DNA of 5,779 nt from Chitinophagaceae bacterium. GTDB taxonomy: Bacteria > Bacteroidota > Bacteroidia > Chitinophagales > Chitinophagaceae. This document shows, piece by piece, positions 1-5,516 of the stretch. The stretch's first letter is position 1; every line of letters starts with the position of its first letter. A model generated the notes under the pieces. It searched no databases and was not told the origin of the DNA. It saw only the letters and a program-made list of their open reading frames with translations. Where the stretch lies: assembly GCA_009996555.1 (NCBI GenBank), contig JAACZX010000166.1:1-5779 (forward strand). Reading direction: 5' to 3'. The translations under genes and the position numbers were made by a program.

Positions 1-67
1 ACAACTTTTTTTTCTACCCAAGCCCCCCTATATTGCATCCCCTTTTAACAAGTTTAACTGAAGAAGA

Positions 68-2311
68 ATGACAGAGTTTTCATCAAAGATTGCAGGCCTT
101 TTGAGCCTGCGTGTGCAGCAGGTTGAGGCTGTGATTGAATTATTGAACGAAGGTGCTACCATTCCGTTTATTGCCCGTTACCGGAAAGATAAAACAGGCA
201 ACCTCGACGAAGTAGCCATTCAGCAGATTCAGGACCAGGCAAAATTCCTGAAAGAGTTTACTGAGCGAAAAGCGTTTATTGAAAAAACCATTACCGAACA
301 AGGTAAGATGACGGAAGCGTTGCAGGAAAAACTTGACAAAGCCGCAACACTCAACGAACTGGAAGATATTTATCTGCCATACAAACCCAAACGTAAAACA
401 AAAGCACAAACAGCCCGTGAAAACGGACTGGAGCCGCTGGCTTTACTATTGCTTGAACAGAAAGACATGAATGTAGCTGAACAGGCGGCAACATTCATCA
501 ACGAAAAAGTAGCGAGTGCAGACGATGCATTACAAGGTGCAAGGGATATTATTTCTGAAATGGTGAATGAAGATGCCAACGTTCGTGCCAAGCTGCGTAA
601 GTTTTTTGAAGATGAGGCTTTGGTGAAGAGCAGTGTATTGAAGGATAAAGAAACTGAAGGTGCTAAATACAAAGACTACTTCGACTTTAGTGAACCGGTG
701 CATAAAATCCCTTCGCATCGTATTCTTGCTATACTCCGGGGCTTTACCGAAGGCATTTTAAAAATGAGCATTGAACCGGAAGAAGAACTGGCGATTGAAT
801 TAGTAGATGGATTATTTGTAAAAGGCATGAACGATTCTACCGCACAGGTGAAGCGTGCTATTAAAGATGCGTATAAGCGTTTACTGCAACCGAGCCTTGA
901 AACAGAATTCCGTTCGCAACTGAAACAAAAAGGTGATGAGGAAGCGATCACTGTGTTTGCAGAAAATTTACGTCAGTTGTTGCTGAGCAGTCCGCTCGGC
1001 AGCAAACGTATTCTTGCACTCGATCCCGGTTACCGCACTGGTTGCAAAATTGTTTGCCTCGATGAAAAAGGCGAATTGCAAACAACCGATCTTATTTACA
1101 TACATGAGCCGGGCAAATTGTATTCAGCCGAACACACGATCCGTCATTTAGTAAGTACTTACAATACACAGGTATTTGCCATTGGCGATGGTACAGCAGG
1201 AAGAGAGACTGAACAGTTCATCAAAAAACTCAACTTAGGTTTATCCATCTTTTTGGTGAATGAAGATGGCGCATCTGTATACAGTGCAAGCGAAGTGGCA
1301 CGTGAAGAATTTCCGGATAAAGATGTAACGGTACGTGGTGCTGTAAGTATTGGCCGTCGTTTAATGGATCCGTTGGCTGAATTGGTAAAGATCGATCCGA
1401 AAAGCATTGGTGTGGGACAATACCAGCACGATGTTAACCAGGTGCGTTTAAAAGAACGTCTCGATCAAACAGTAGTAAGCTGTGTAAACCAGGTGGGCGT
1501 TAACTTAAATACCGCCAGTAAACATTTGCTCAGCTATGTGAGTGGTATTAACAGCAGCATTGCTGAAAATATTGTAAAATACAGAAACGAGATCGGCCGT
1601 TTCACTTCACGCAAACAATTACTGAAAGTACCACGCCTGGGCGATAAAGCATTTGAGCAATGCGCAGGTTTCTTACGCATCAGCGATGGTGAAAATGCAT
1701 TGGATAAAAGTGCAGTACACCCTGAAGCTTATGCAGTAGTTGAAAAAATGGCCGAAGACTTACAGCTGAAACTGGAAGACCTTGTAGGTAATGAAGCAAC
1801 CGTAAAACAGATCAGCGCTAAAAAATATGTAAGCGAAACCATTGGTGAATTAACCATCAACGATATTTTAAAAGAATTAGCGAAGCCTGGTCTTGATCCA
1901 CGCAGCGAAGCACAGGCATTTGAATATGCAAACATTTTCAAGATTGAAGAAGTAACACCCGGCATGGTTATTCCCGGTATTGTTACCAACCTCACTCGCT
2001 TTGGTGCGTTTGTAGATATTGGTGTAAAACAAGATGGTCTTGTACACGTTTCCGAAATATCACACGATTACATTACTGACCCGGCAGAGAAATTAAAACT
2101 CAACGATAAAGTAATGGTGAAAGTGGTGGAAGTTGATCTTGCACGAAAGCGGATTGCACTTTCAATCAAGCAAACAGAAGAAGCGCCAGCAAGAGGCGCA
2201 AGACCAAAGGGACAAGCACAAGGCACAAGGTTTCAGAAGAAGGAAGAAGACCTGAGCAACCTGAGTGTAAACGATGCATTAGCTGCGTTGAAGAATAAGT
2301 TTAAGAAATAG
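68..2311 (+). CDS. tex: Tex family S1 RNA-binding transcriptional accessory protein
   Basis: Complete 747-residue Tex/YhgF protein, within the usual family length of roughly 720-790. Domains in order: the N-terminal helical Tex region (about 1-310, with the family motif GATIPFIARYRKDKTG at 29-44); a YqgF/RNase H-like domain opening with ILALDPGYRTGCK at about 315-327 and followed by VNEDGASVYSASE (397-409) and DPLAELVKIDPKSIGVGQYQHDV (about 434-456); a helix-hairpin-helix region (about 475-540, with VNLNTAS and VPRLGDKAFEQCAGFLRI); and an S1 domain (about 630-702, GMVIPGIVTNLTRFGAFVDIG and VDLARKRIALSIKQ). A basic, low-complexity tail ends in DALAALKNKFKK. Known for the family: cytoplasmic nucleic-acid binding, associated with RNA polymerase or transcription; the YqgF domain is generally considered catalytically inactive. 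The ATG at 68 follows an A/G-rich stretch (AAGAAGA) directly abutting it, not a spaced Shine-Dalgarno site. The 67 bases upstream hold only a very weak -7-like TATATTG at 29-35. Monocistronic as seen here. Confidence 0.97.
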   Translation: MTEFSSKIAGLLSLRVQQVEAVIELLNEGATIPFIARYRKDKTGNLDEVAIQQIQDQAKFLKEFTERKAFIEKTITEQGKMTEALQEKLDKAATLNELEDIYLPYKPKRKTKAQTARENGLEPLALLLLEQKDMNVAEQAATFINEKVASADDALQGARDIISEMVNEDANVRAKLRKFFEDEALVKSSVLKDKETEGAKYKDYFDFSEPVHKIPSHRILAILRGFTEGILKMSIEPEEELAIELVDGLFVKGMNDSTAQVKRAIKDAYKRLLQPSLETEFRSQLKQKGDEEAITVFAENLRQLLLSSPLGSKRILALDPGYRTGCKIVCLDEKGELQTTDLIYIHEPGKLYSAEHTIRHLVSTYNTQVFAIGDGTAGRETEQFIKKLNLGLSIFLVNEDGASVYSASEVAREEFPDKDVTVRGAVSIGRRLMDPLAELVKIDPKSIGVGQYQHDVNQVRLKERLDQTVVSCVNQVGVNLNTASKHLLSYVSGINSSIAENIVKYRNEIGRFTSRKQLLKVPRLGDKAFEQCAGFLRISDGENALDKSAVHPEAYAVVEKMAEDLQLKLEDLVGNEATVKQISAKKYVSETIGELTINDILKELAKPGLDPRSEAQAFEYANIFKIEEVTPGMVIPGIVTNLTRFGAFVDIGVKQDGLVHVSEISHDYITDPAEKLKLNDKVMVKVVEVDLARKRIALSIKQTEEAPARGARPKGQAQGTRFQKKEEDLSNLSVNDALAALKNKFKK

Positions 2312-2332
2312 CTGCAAATTATTAGCTGCAAA
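2309..2332. repeat. 10-bp direct repeat across the tex stop codon
   Basis: TAGCTGCAAA occurs at 2309-2318, where its first three bases are the tex stop codon, and again at 2323-2332, a 14-base period. It lies just before the terminator hairpin. It probably reflects a small local duplication; no function is evident. Confidence 0.6.
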
Positions 2333-2338
2333 CAACAC

Positions 2339-2368
2339 AAGAGGCGTATCAAAATTGATACGCCTCTT
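2339..2368. terminator. bidirectional intrinsic terminator between convergent genes
   Basis: GAGGCGTATC (2341-2350) pairs perfectly with GATACGCCTC (2357-2366). The stem can extend inward by A-T pairs and outward by two more A-T pairs (2339-2340 with 2367-2368). On the + strand it is followed by TTTATTTAT, giving a good Rho-independent terminator for tex, which stops 28 bases before. Read on the - strand the trailing sequence is TTGTGTTGTT, less uniform but T-rich, so it can also serve the opposing barrel gene, whose stop lies about 42 bases away. Confidence 0.88.
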
Positions 2369-2409
2369 TATTTATATTGGGGTAATTGTTTTAGCGTGAA
2401 ATAAATTCC

Positions 2410-3102
2410 TTATAATCTAAACCCAACTGTAAAACTCAATACTCTGTGTTTATTTTTATCATCGGCATTGCTGTTACTACCCGATTGAATTTTAGCCAAT
2501 CCCAAACCATAGTTAACAGAAAACATTGCTTTTTCGCCTTCAAACCCAATGGTGCCATTTAACCCATAGTCAAAGCGGCGAACAATACCGTAACCGGCAC
2601 CTTCTTCTGCAGAGGTTGTAGGATCATCATTTGAAAAATCAATTTTATCGTTACTGCTGAATGACACGCCAAACACTTTTCCATCTACTTTATTTCTTCC
2701 ACCAACACCCATTGCTACATACGGACCGGCTCCTGCAAAAAATTTAGCATCACCACCTATTGGCGCTTTCACAACAACATTTACAGGCACTTCAATATAC
2801 ATGGGATTCGTTGATTCACGATAATAGCTTGCATCACTTGTACTACCCTGTTGGAATTTTGCCCCTTTACCAGTAAAAAGAACGCCAGGTTGAATAGACA
2901 GAATATTTTTGATTACAGGGATATCGCCTTGTAATCCTACATGGAAACTGGAAAGCATTCTTGCTTCATCAATATTTCCGCTTTCAGTAACGGAAATGTT
3001 TGCCATATTGTAACCTGCCTTAATAAATACAGATGAGTTTTGAGCTGAGACTGTGCTGATAGACGCAGCAGCAATAGCAAGACAAAGAAGTTTCATTTTC
3101 AT
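2410..3102 (-). CDS. outer membrane beta-barrel protein (OMP_b-brl_2 / porin-family type)
   Basis: 230 residues. Residues 1-20 form a signal peptide (MKMKLLCLAIAAASISTVSA) with a typical Bacteroidota A|Q cleavage point. The mature part shows the hallmarks of the small Bacteroidota outer-membrane barrels of the PF13568 type: an opening strand FIKAGYNMANIS (26-37), FHVGLQGDIPVIKNILSIQPGVLFTGKGAKF (about 53-83), a YIEVPVNVVVKAP strand (102-114), FFAGAGPYVAMGVGG (121-135), RRFDYGLNGTIGFEGE (175-190), FSVNYGLGLAKIQ (194-206) and the closing strand HRVLSFTVGFRL. Alternating polar/apolar strands with Asn/Asp/Ser-rich loops (about 148-170 and 207-219) suggest about eight strands in the outer membrane. 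A specific ligand or role cannot be read from sequence. The ATG at 3102 gives the signal peptide; an in-frame ATG two codons in is equally compatible. It is preceded by a candidate promoter and, upstream, by the previous gene's terminators, so it is probably monocistronic. Confidence 0.9.
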   Translation of the reverse strand: MKMKLLCLAIAAASISTVSAQNSSVFIKAGYNMANISVTESGNIDEARMLSSFHVGLQGDIPVIKNILSIQPGVLFTGKGAKFQQGSTSDASYYRESTNPMYIEVPVNVVVKAPIGGDAKFFAGAGPYVAMGVGGRNKVDGKVFGVSFSSNDKIDFSNDDPTTSAEEGAGYGIVRRFDYGLNGTIGFEGEKAMFSVNYGLGLAKIQSGSNSNADDKNKHRVLSFTVGFRL

Positions 3103-3120
3103 AAACGTAATTTTTTATTG

Positions 3121-3131
3121 GTTTGCCAAAC
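3121..3131. promoter_or_regulatory. 11-bp dyad near the predicted transcription start
   Basis: GTTTG-C-CAAAC is a perfect 5+5 inverted repeat around one base. It lies 18 bases ahead of the barrel-gene ATG and just downstream of the candidate -7 element, so it covers the expected start site. Its GCCAAAC half recurs at 3137-3143. The position suits an operator, but no regulator can be named and chance is possible. Confidence 0.3.
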
Positions 3132-3137
3132 ACCATG

Positions 3138-3168
3138 CCAAACTAAAAACGAAGCGGTATGGCGCAAG
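3138..3168 (-). promoter_or_regulatory. candidate Bacteroidota promoter for the barrel gene
   Basis: On the minus strand, CTTG (3165-3168) is followed after 19 bases by TAGTTTGG (3138-3145). This compares with the Bacteroidota consensus TTTG near -33 and TAnnTTTG near -7, with one mismatch in each element. It would start transcription about 28 bases before the ATG at 3102. The match is by eye only. Confidence 0.4.
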
Positions 3169-3195
3169 GCGGATAATTGGCGATTGAGACTGTAC

Positions 3196-3221
3196 AAAAA
3201 GCCCGGCGTTTAATAACGGGC
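3196..3221 (-). terminator. second (distal) terminator-like hairpin after the Ppx/GppA-like gene
   Basis: On the minus strand GCCCG (3217-3221) pairs with CGGGC (3201-3205) around an 11-base loop, followed by TTTTT (3196-3200). It sits immediately beyond the stronger hairpin at 3224-3249 and looks like a back-up terminator. The stem is short but GC-rich. Confidence 0.6.
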
Positions 3222-3223
3222 AT

Positions 3224-3249
3224 AAAAAAACTCCGGTATTAAACCAGAG
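3224..3249 (-). terminator. intrinsic terminator of the Ppx/GppA-like gene
   Basis: On the minus strand CTCTGGT (3243-3249) pairs with ACCGGAG (3231-3237), including one U-G wobble, around the loop TTAAT. It is followed directly by seven T (3224-3230). It begins 27 bases after the TAA stop at 3277-3279. The + strand side lacks a T-run, so termination is minus-strand specific. Confidence 0.83.
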
Positions 3250-3276
3250 CTTTTCATATATACAAGGGATTAGTCG

Positions 3277-4416
3277 TTATTCAACTGCAGCATCAACATA
3301 AGCCGATACCCAGCCCACCTGTCCGTTCTTGATCAGGTAAAACTGTTTTGCTTCATTCACCGATTTAAACTGGCGCATAATACGCAGCAGCAATGCACTG
3401 CCAGCCATAAGCGCACGTTGATCGAACACAGCATGTACACGTTTTATTTCAGAGGCGATCAGTTTTTTATCCCACTTGCCATTACCGATCTTACTCACCA
3501 GGTAAGCTTCGGTAACAGAAGAATAGTTTTCAGAAACACGTTTATGAAAACGTTCTACATCTTCATACGTTACAGGCACAACAGGATTATTATTTAATTC
3601 AGGATACAACAATGTGGCAGTAGCCCATGCAATACCACCACTGAATGCAATATGATCACTCACCGGAAAACTTCCACTGGTGTTTACAGCATAAGCGATC
3701 TCCGAATTTTCGGCACCTGCTGCCACACGCAGCAACTGACGGCTGTAATTTTCCAAGGACTTATCATCGCCACACATTTTCTCTGCAGCATTTGCTGTAC
3801 TTTTTGTTCCCCACGATAACTGGAAGAGATAAAAATAACTGTCGTTACCAAACGGAAAGAAACCACCTTTTGAATTACCACTTCCAATATCAATTAAAAA
3901 AGTATTGTAACGGCGGTTTGCAGGCACAATGCCCTGGTGCGAAAGTTTTGCTTCCTGCTGCACATCCACCACCTCCACCTTTCGTTGCGGTTCGTTTACT
4001 TTCAAACGAAAAGAAGTGATCAGCTTTTCTATCCACTCCTGCTTCTGTTCTTTTTCAGCCTGGATCTTTACCCCGCTGCTGATAACGGTAAAAATGCGTT
4101 TCGATGGAATATTGAATTTCGTAAGTGCTGTTTGAAACAAACCTGCAAAGCTGTTGGCTGTTGCATCAAATGTGGGCTGTGTAAACGAAATAAAATCGGT
4201 ATTGAAAGATGTATCTTTTAAAATTGAAAAGCTGTTACCGTTCTCTGCATTTTTTTTCATTTCAATCACACTCAGTTTCACACCTTTCGATCCCACTTCA
4301 ATACCTGCATACAAATCAGGAACACTGTACCTGGACTTTGTGCTTGTTTGAGCAAACAACTGATGACCGCACACAAAAACAATGGTCATCAGCAACAAGA
4401 CTGACTTCTTCAGCAT
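3277..4416 (-). CDS. exported Ppx/GppA-like (actin/ASKHA-fold) protein
   Basis: 379 residues from the ATG at 4416. I prefer this start because it opens directly with a signal peptide (MLKKSVLLLMTIVFVCGHQLFAQ, cleavage near residues 22-24); the in-frame GTG at 4449 would add 11 residues before it and lies upstream of the candidate -7 box. The mature part resembles the Ppx/GppA exopolyphosphatase/guanosine-pentaphosphatase fold: phosphate-1-like AGIEVGSKGVKLSVIE (37-52; family AIDIGSNS), a VISSGVKIQAEKE segment (111-123) where the family has T-S/A-A-x-R-x-A, VVDVQQEAKLSHQGI (149-163; family I-S-G-x-E-E-A-R), phosphate-2-like FLIDIGSGNSKGGFF (173-187; family DIGGGS), and AFSGGIAWATATL (257-269; family TGG). 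Family members are normally cytoplasmic enzymes acting on polyphosphate or (p)ppGpp; here export to the periplasm is predicted and the acidic pair is reduced to Q-E. Activity is therefore uncertain; it may bind rather than hydrolyse. It lies 106 bases downstream of the coiled-coil gene and is followed by tandem terminators. An A8 run encodes K54-N56. Confidence 0.8.
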   Translation of the reverse strand: MLKKSVLLLMTIVFVCGHQLFAQTSTKSRYSVPDLYAGIEVGSKGVKLSVIEMKKNAENGNSFSILKDTSFNTDFISFTQPTFDATANSFAGLFQTALTKFNIPSKRIFTVISSGVKIQAEKEQKQEWIEKLITSFRLKVNEPQRKVEVVDVQQEAKLSHQGIVPANRRYNTFLIDIGSGNSKGGFFPFGNDSYFYLFQLSWGTKSTANAAEKMCGDDKSLENYSRQLLRVAAGAENSEIAYAVNTSGSFPVSDHIAFSGGIAWATATLLYPELNNNPVVPVTYEDVERFHKRVSENYSSVTEAYLVSKIGNGKWDKKLIASEIKRVHAVFDQRALMAGSALLLRIMRQFKSVNEAKQFYLIKNGQVGWVSAYVDAAVE

Positions 4417-4437
4417 AATGTAAGTTGTAGTTTGGCG

Positions 4438-4466
4438 TAAAAATACCACAATAGAACCCTGCCAAA
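4438..4466 (-). promoter_or_regulatory. candidate promoter ahead of the Ppx/GppA-like gene
   Basis: On the minus strand TTTG (4463-4466) is followed after 17 bases by TATTTTTA (4438-4445), a 7/8 match to the Bacteroidota -7 element TAnnTTTG. The spacing is on the short side. If used, it starts transcription about 15 bases before the ATG at 4416. This gene could then be expressed on its own as well as by read-through from the coiled-coil gene. Confidence 0.3.
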
Positions 4467-4481
4467 CCCACTATTGGCGGG
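4457..4481. promoter_or_regulatory. imperfect dyad overlapping the candidate -33 box
   Basis: GCCAA (4461-4465) and TTGGC (4474-4478) are inverted around 8 bases, with flanking CCC (4457-4459) and GGG (4479-4481) extending the symmetry after one unpaired T. No T-run follows on either strand, so it is not a convincing terminator. It covers the candidate -33 element, which would fit an operator or an RNA hairpin between the two genes. Function is unproven. Confidence 0.3.
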
Positions 4482-4522
4482 CATTTGCAAAACTGTGAAG
4501 AAAATGTGATTAGTAAAAACTG

Positions 4523-5389
4523 CTAATTAAGACGAAGGTTGCTGCGGCCAATACGCACTCCATTGTGATAAAACTGTACACTGTACACACCCTTATCATA
4601 CGAAGGAAGTTTCAGATTCATTGCAATACCTTTTGCAGTTCCCTTTGTGTAAGACAGTTTTGTTTTGCGTGTGTAAGGAATACGATCATTACCTGCTGTT
4701 GTGATCATACCTGATTGCCAGGGATCATCCTGCACCACATCGCCCGATGGATCAACCAGTGCCATGTACACTTCTGTATCAGTAAATGAAACAGCTGCAT
4801 TTTGCACAGTACAGGCAATGGTAAAATAACCTGTTGCATCGGCTGCAGATGTTACCTGTTCTTTTCCTGCAACCATTGCCCTGAAGGTGATTCCCGAAGC
4901 TGTAAACACCGGATCTTCCGCTGCAGGTTTGCTGATGGTTTCAATACGGTTTGCTGCCGGTAAAGAAACAGCTGTTTTGTTTTCGGCTGATGATGTTGAA
5001 ACAGGTGCTGTAACAGCAGATGATAAACGTTGCTGCAACTGCCTGATCTTTTCTTCTGCACGACGCAGATCTTCTTTCGTTAAATTATTGACGGCAAGAA
5101 TGGCAGCAATCTCATTGCGCAAACTATCGATCTCAGTTGTTGCTGAATCTGTTATTGCAGGCACAGTATCTGTACTTGCAACTGAACGTGATGAATCGAT
5201 CTGCTTCAGTAAACTGTTATACGCCGTACGCAGCGAATCATTTACTCTTGTTTGCTCTGCCAGTGAATCTTTAACCGGCAAAAGCACCTGCTCATTGGCA
5301 TAACTGTTTTTATCATACAGATGATAGGCCCATGTTGCCACAAGGCAAAGCGACACAATAACCAACAATATATTCCGGGAATCCTTCAT
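4523..5389 (-). CDS. membrane-anchored coiled-coil protein with C-terminal beta-rich domain
   Basis: 288 residues; I do not recognise a named family. Residues 7-24 form an N-terminal hydrophobic segment (ILLVIVSLCLVATWAYHL) without an evident signal-peptidase site, preceded by few charges, so it is probably an inner-membrane anchor with the rest in the periplasm. Two helical, heptad-like stretches follow (about 36-65 and 85-124, the latter rich in E/R/Q/L), separated by a Ser/Thr-rich spacer (66-84). The tripeptide DSL recurs at 41, 51 and 88, twice followed by R. A Ser/Thr/Ala/Pro-rich linker (about 125-160) leads to a beta-rich domain (about 161-288) with strands such as ITFRAMVAG, GYFTIACTVQNAAV, EVYMALVDPSGDVV, IAMNLKLP and the closing GVYSVQFYHNGVRIGRSNLRL, resembling an Ig-like sandwich. 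The ATG at 5389 is the only start giving the anchor. Its stop is 106 bases before the exported Ppx/GppA-like gene, with no clear terminator between, which suggests a shared transcript and possibly a shared envelope role (inference). Confidence 0.85.
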   Translation of the reverse strand: MKDSRNILLVIVSLCLVATWAYHLYDKNSYANEQVLLPVKDSLAEQTRVNDSLRTAYNSLLKQIDSSRSVASTDTVPAITDSATTEIDSLRNEIAAILAVNNLTKEDLRRAEEKIRQLQQRLSSAVTAPVSTSSAENKTAVSLPAANRIETISKPAAEDPVFTASGITFRAMVAGKEQVTSAADATGYFTIACTVQNAAVSFTDTEVYMALVDPSGDVVQDDPWQSGMITTAGNDRIPYTRKTKLSYTKGTAKGIAMNLKLPSYDKGVYSVQFYHNGVRIGRSNLRLN

Positions 5390-5395
5390 TCACCT

Positions 5396-5424
5396 GCAAA
5401 CTACTCATTAATCAGTGTGTAAAG
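5396..5424 (-). promoter_or_regulatory. weak candidate promoter for the coiled-coil gene
   Basis: On the minus strand CTTT (5421-5424) is followed after 17 bases by TAGTTTGC (5396-5403), near to TAnnTTTG. The -7 box ends only 6 bases before the ATG, so use of this promoter would give an almost leaderless mRNA. This is a weak match by eye; another unrecognised promoter further up (5404-5460) is equally possible. Confidence 0.2.
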
Positions 5425-5440
5425 CGGCGTGCTCATCTGC

Positions 5441-5449
5441 TGTGGATAA
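5441..5449 (-). other. single DnaA-box-like 9-mer
   Basis: The minus strand reads TTATCCACA, identical to the consensus DnaA box. It stands alone in the intergenic region ahead of the coiled-coil gene, with no neighbouring boxes or AT-rich unwinding region, so it is not an origin. It could be an isolated DnaA site or chance. Confidence 0.25.
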
Positions 5450-5460
5450 GCTGTGAAATG

Positions 5461-5491
5461 AAAAATCCCCTCCCGGCAAGCGGGAAGGGAT
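5461..5491 (-). terminator. strong intrinsic terminator of the DUF2911 gene
   Basis: On the minus strand the 11-base arm at 5481-5491 (ATCCCTTCCCG) pairs with 5465-5475 (CGGGAGGGGAT), with one U-G wobble, around the loop CTTGC, and is followed by TTTTTCATTT. It starts 25 bases after the TAA stop at 5517-5519. It separates the DUF2911 transcript from the coiled-coil gene downstream of it. Confidence 0.9.
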
Positions 5492-5516
5492 CAGATAACA
5501 CATTGATGGTTTATGC

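Noticed and set aside
29..35. TATATTG as a -7 element for tex
   Set aside because: It matches the consensus poorly and there is no clear -33 TTTG upstream; the true tex promoter may lie before the window.
140..1995. Minus-strand open frames opposite tex
   Set aside because: All are shadows of the strongly conserved tex coding sequence; none has a plausible start context or family resemblance.
3125..3140. Sigma-54-like site on the minus strand (TGGCATGGTGTTTGGC)
   Set aside because: The -24 half fits, but the -12 half gives GG rather than GC at the required GG-N10 spacing. The -33/-7 style promoter next to it is a better explanation.
3645..4418. Several overlapping plus-strand open frames opposite the Ppx/GppA-like gene
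   Set aside because: Cys/His/Phe/Ser-rich translations typical of antisense shadows, with no domain and no promoter or terminator of their own.
4417..4449. Upstream GTG start for the Ppx/GppA-like gene
   Set aside because: It would put 11 residues ahead of a clean signal peptide and would lie upstream of the candidate -7 box; the ATG at 4416 is better.
4887..5303. 138-codon open frame on the plus strand inside the coiled-coil gene
   Set aside because: It is antisense to a well-supported gene, has no recognisable domain, and its Ser/Ala/Val-rich composition is what the opposite strand of this coding sequence produces.
5390..5516. A replication origin or small RNA gene around the DnaA box
   Set aside because: There is only one box and no AT-rich unwinding element, and the only strong hairpin here is the terminator of the neighbouring DUF2911 gene.
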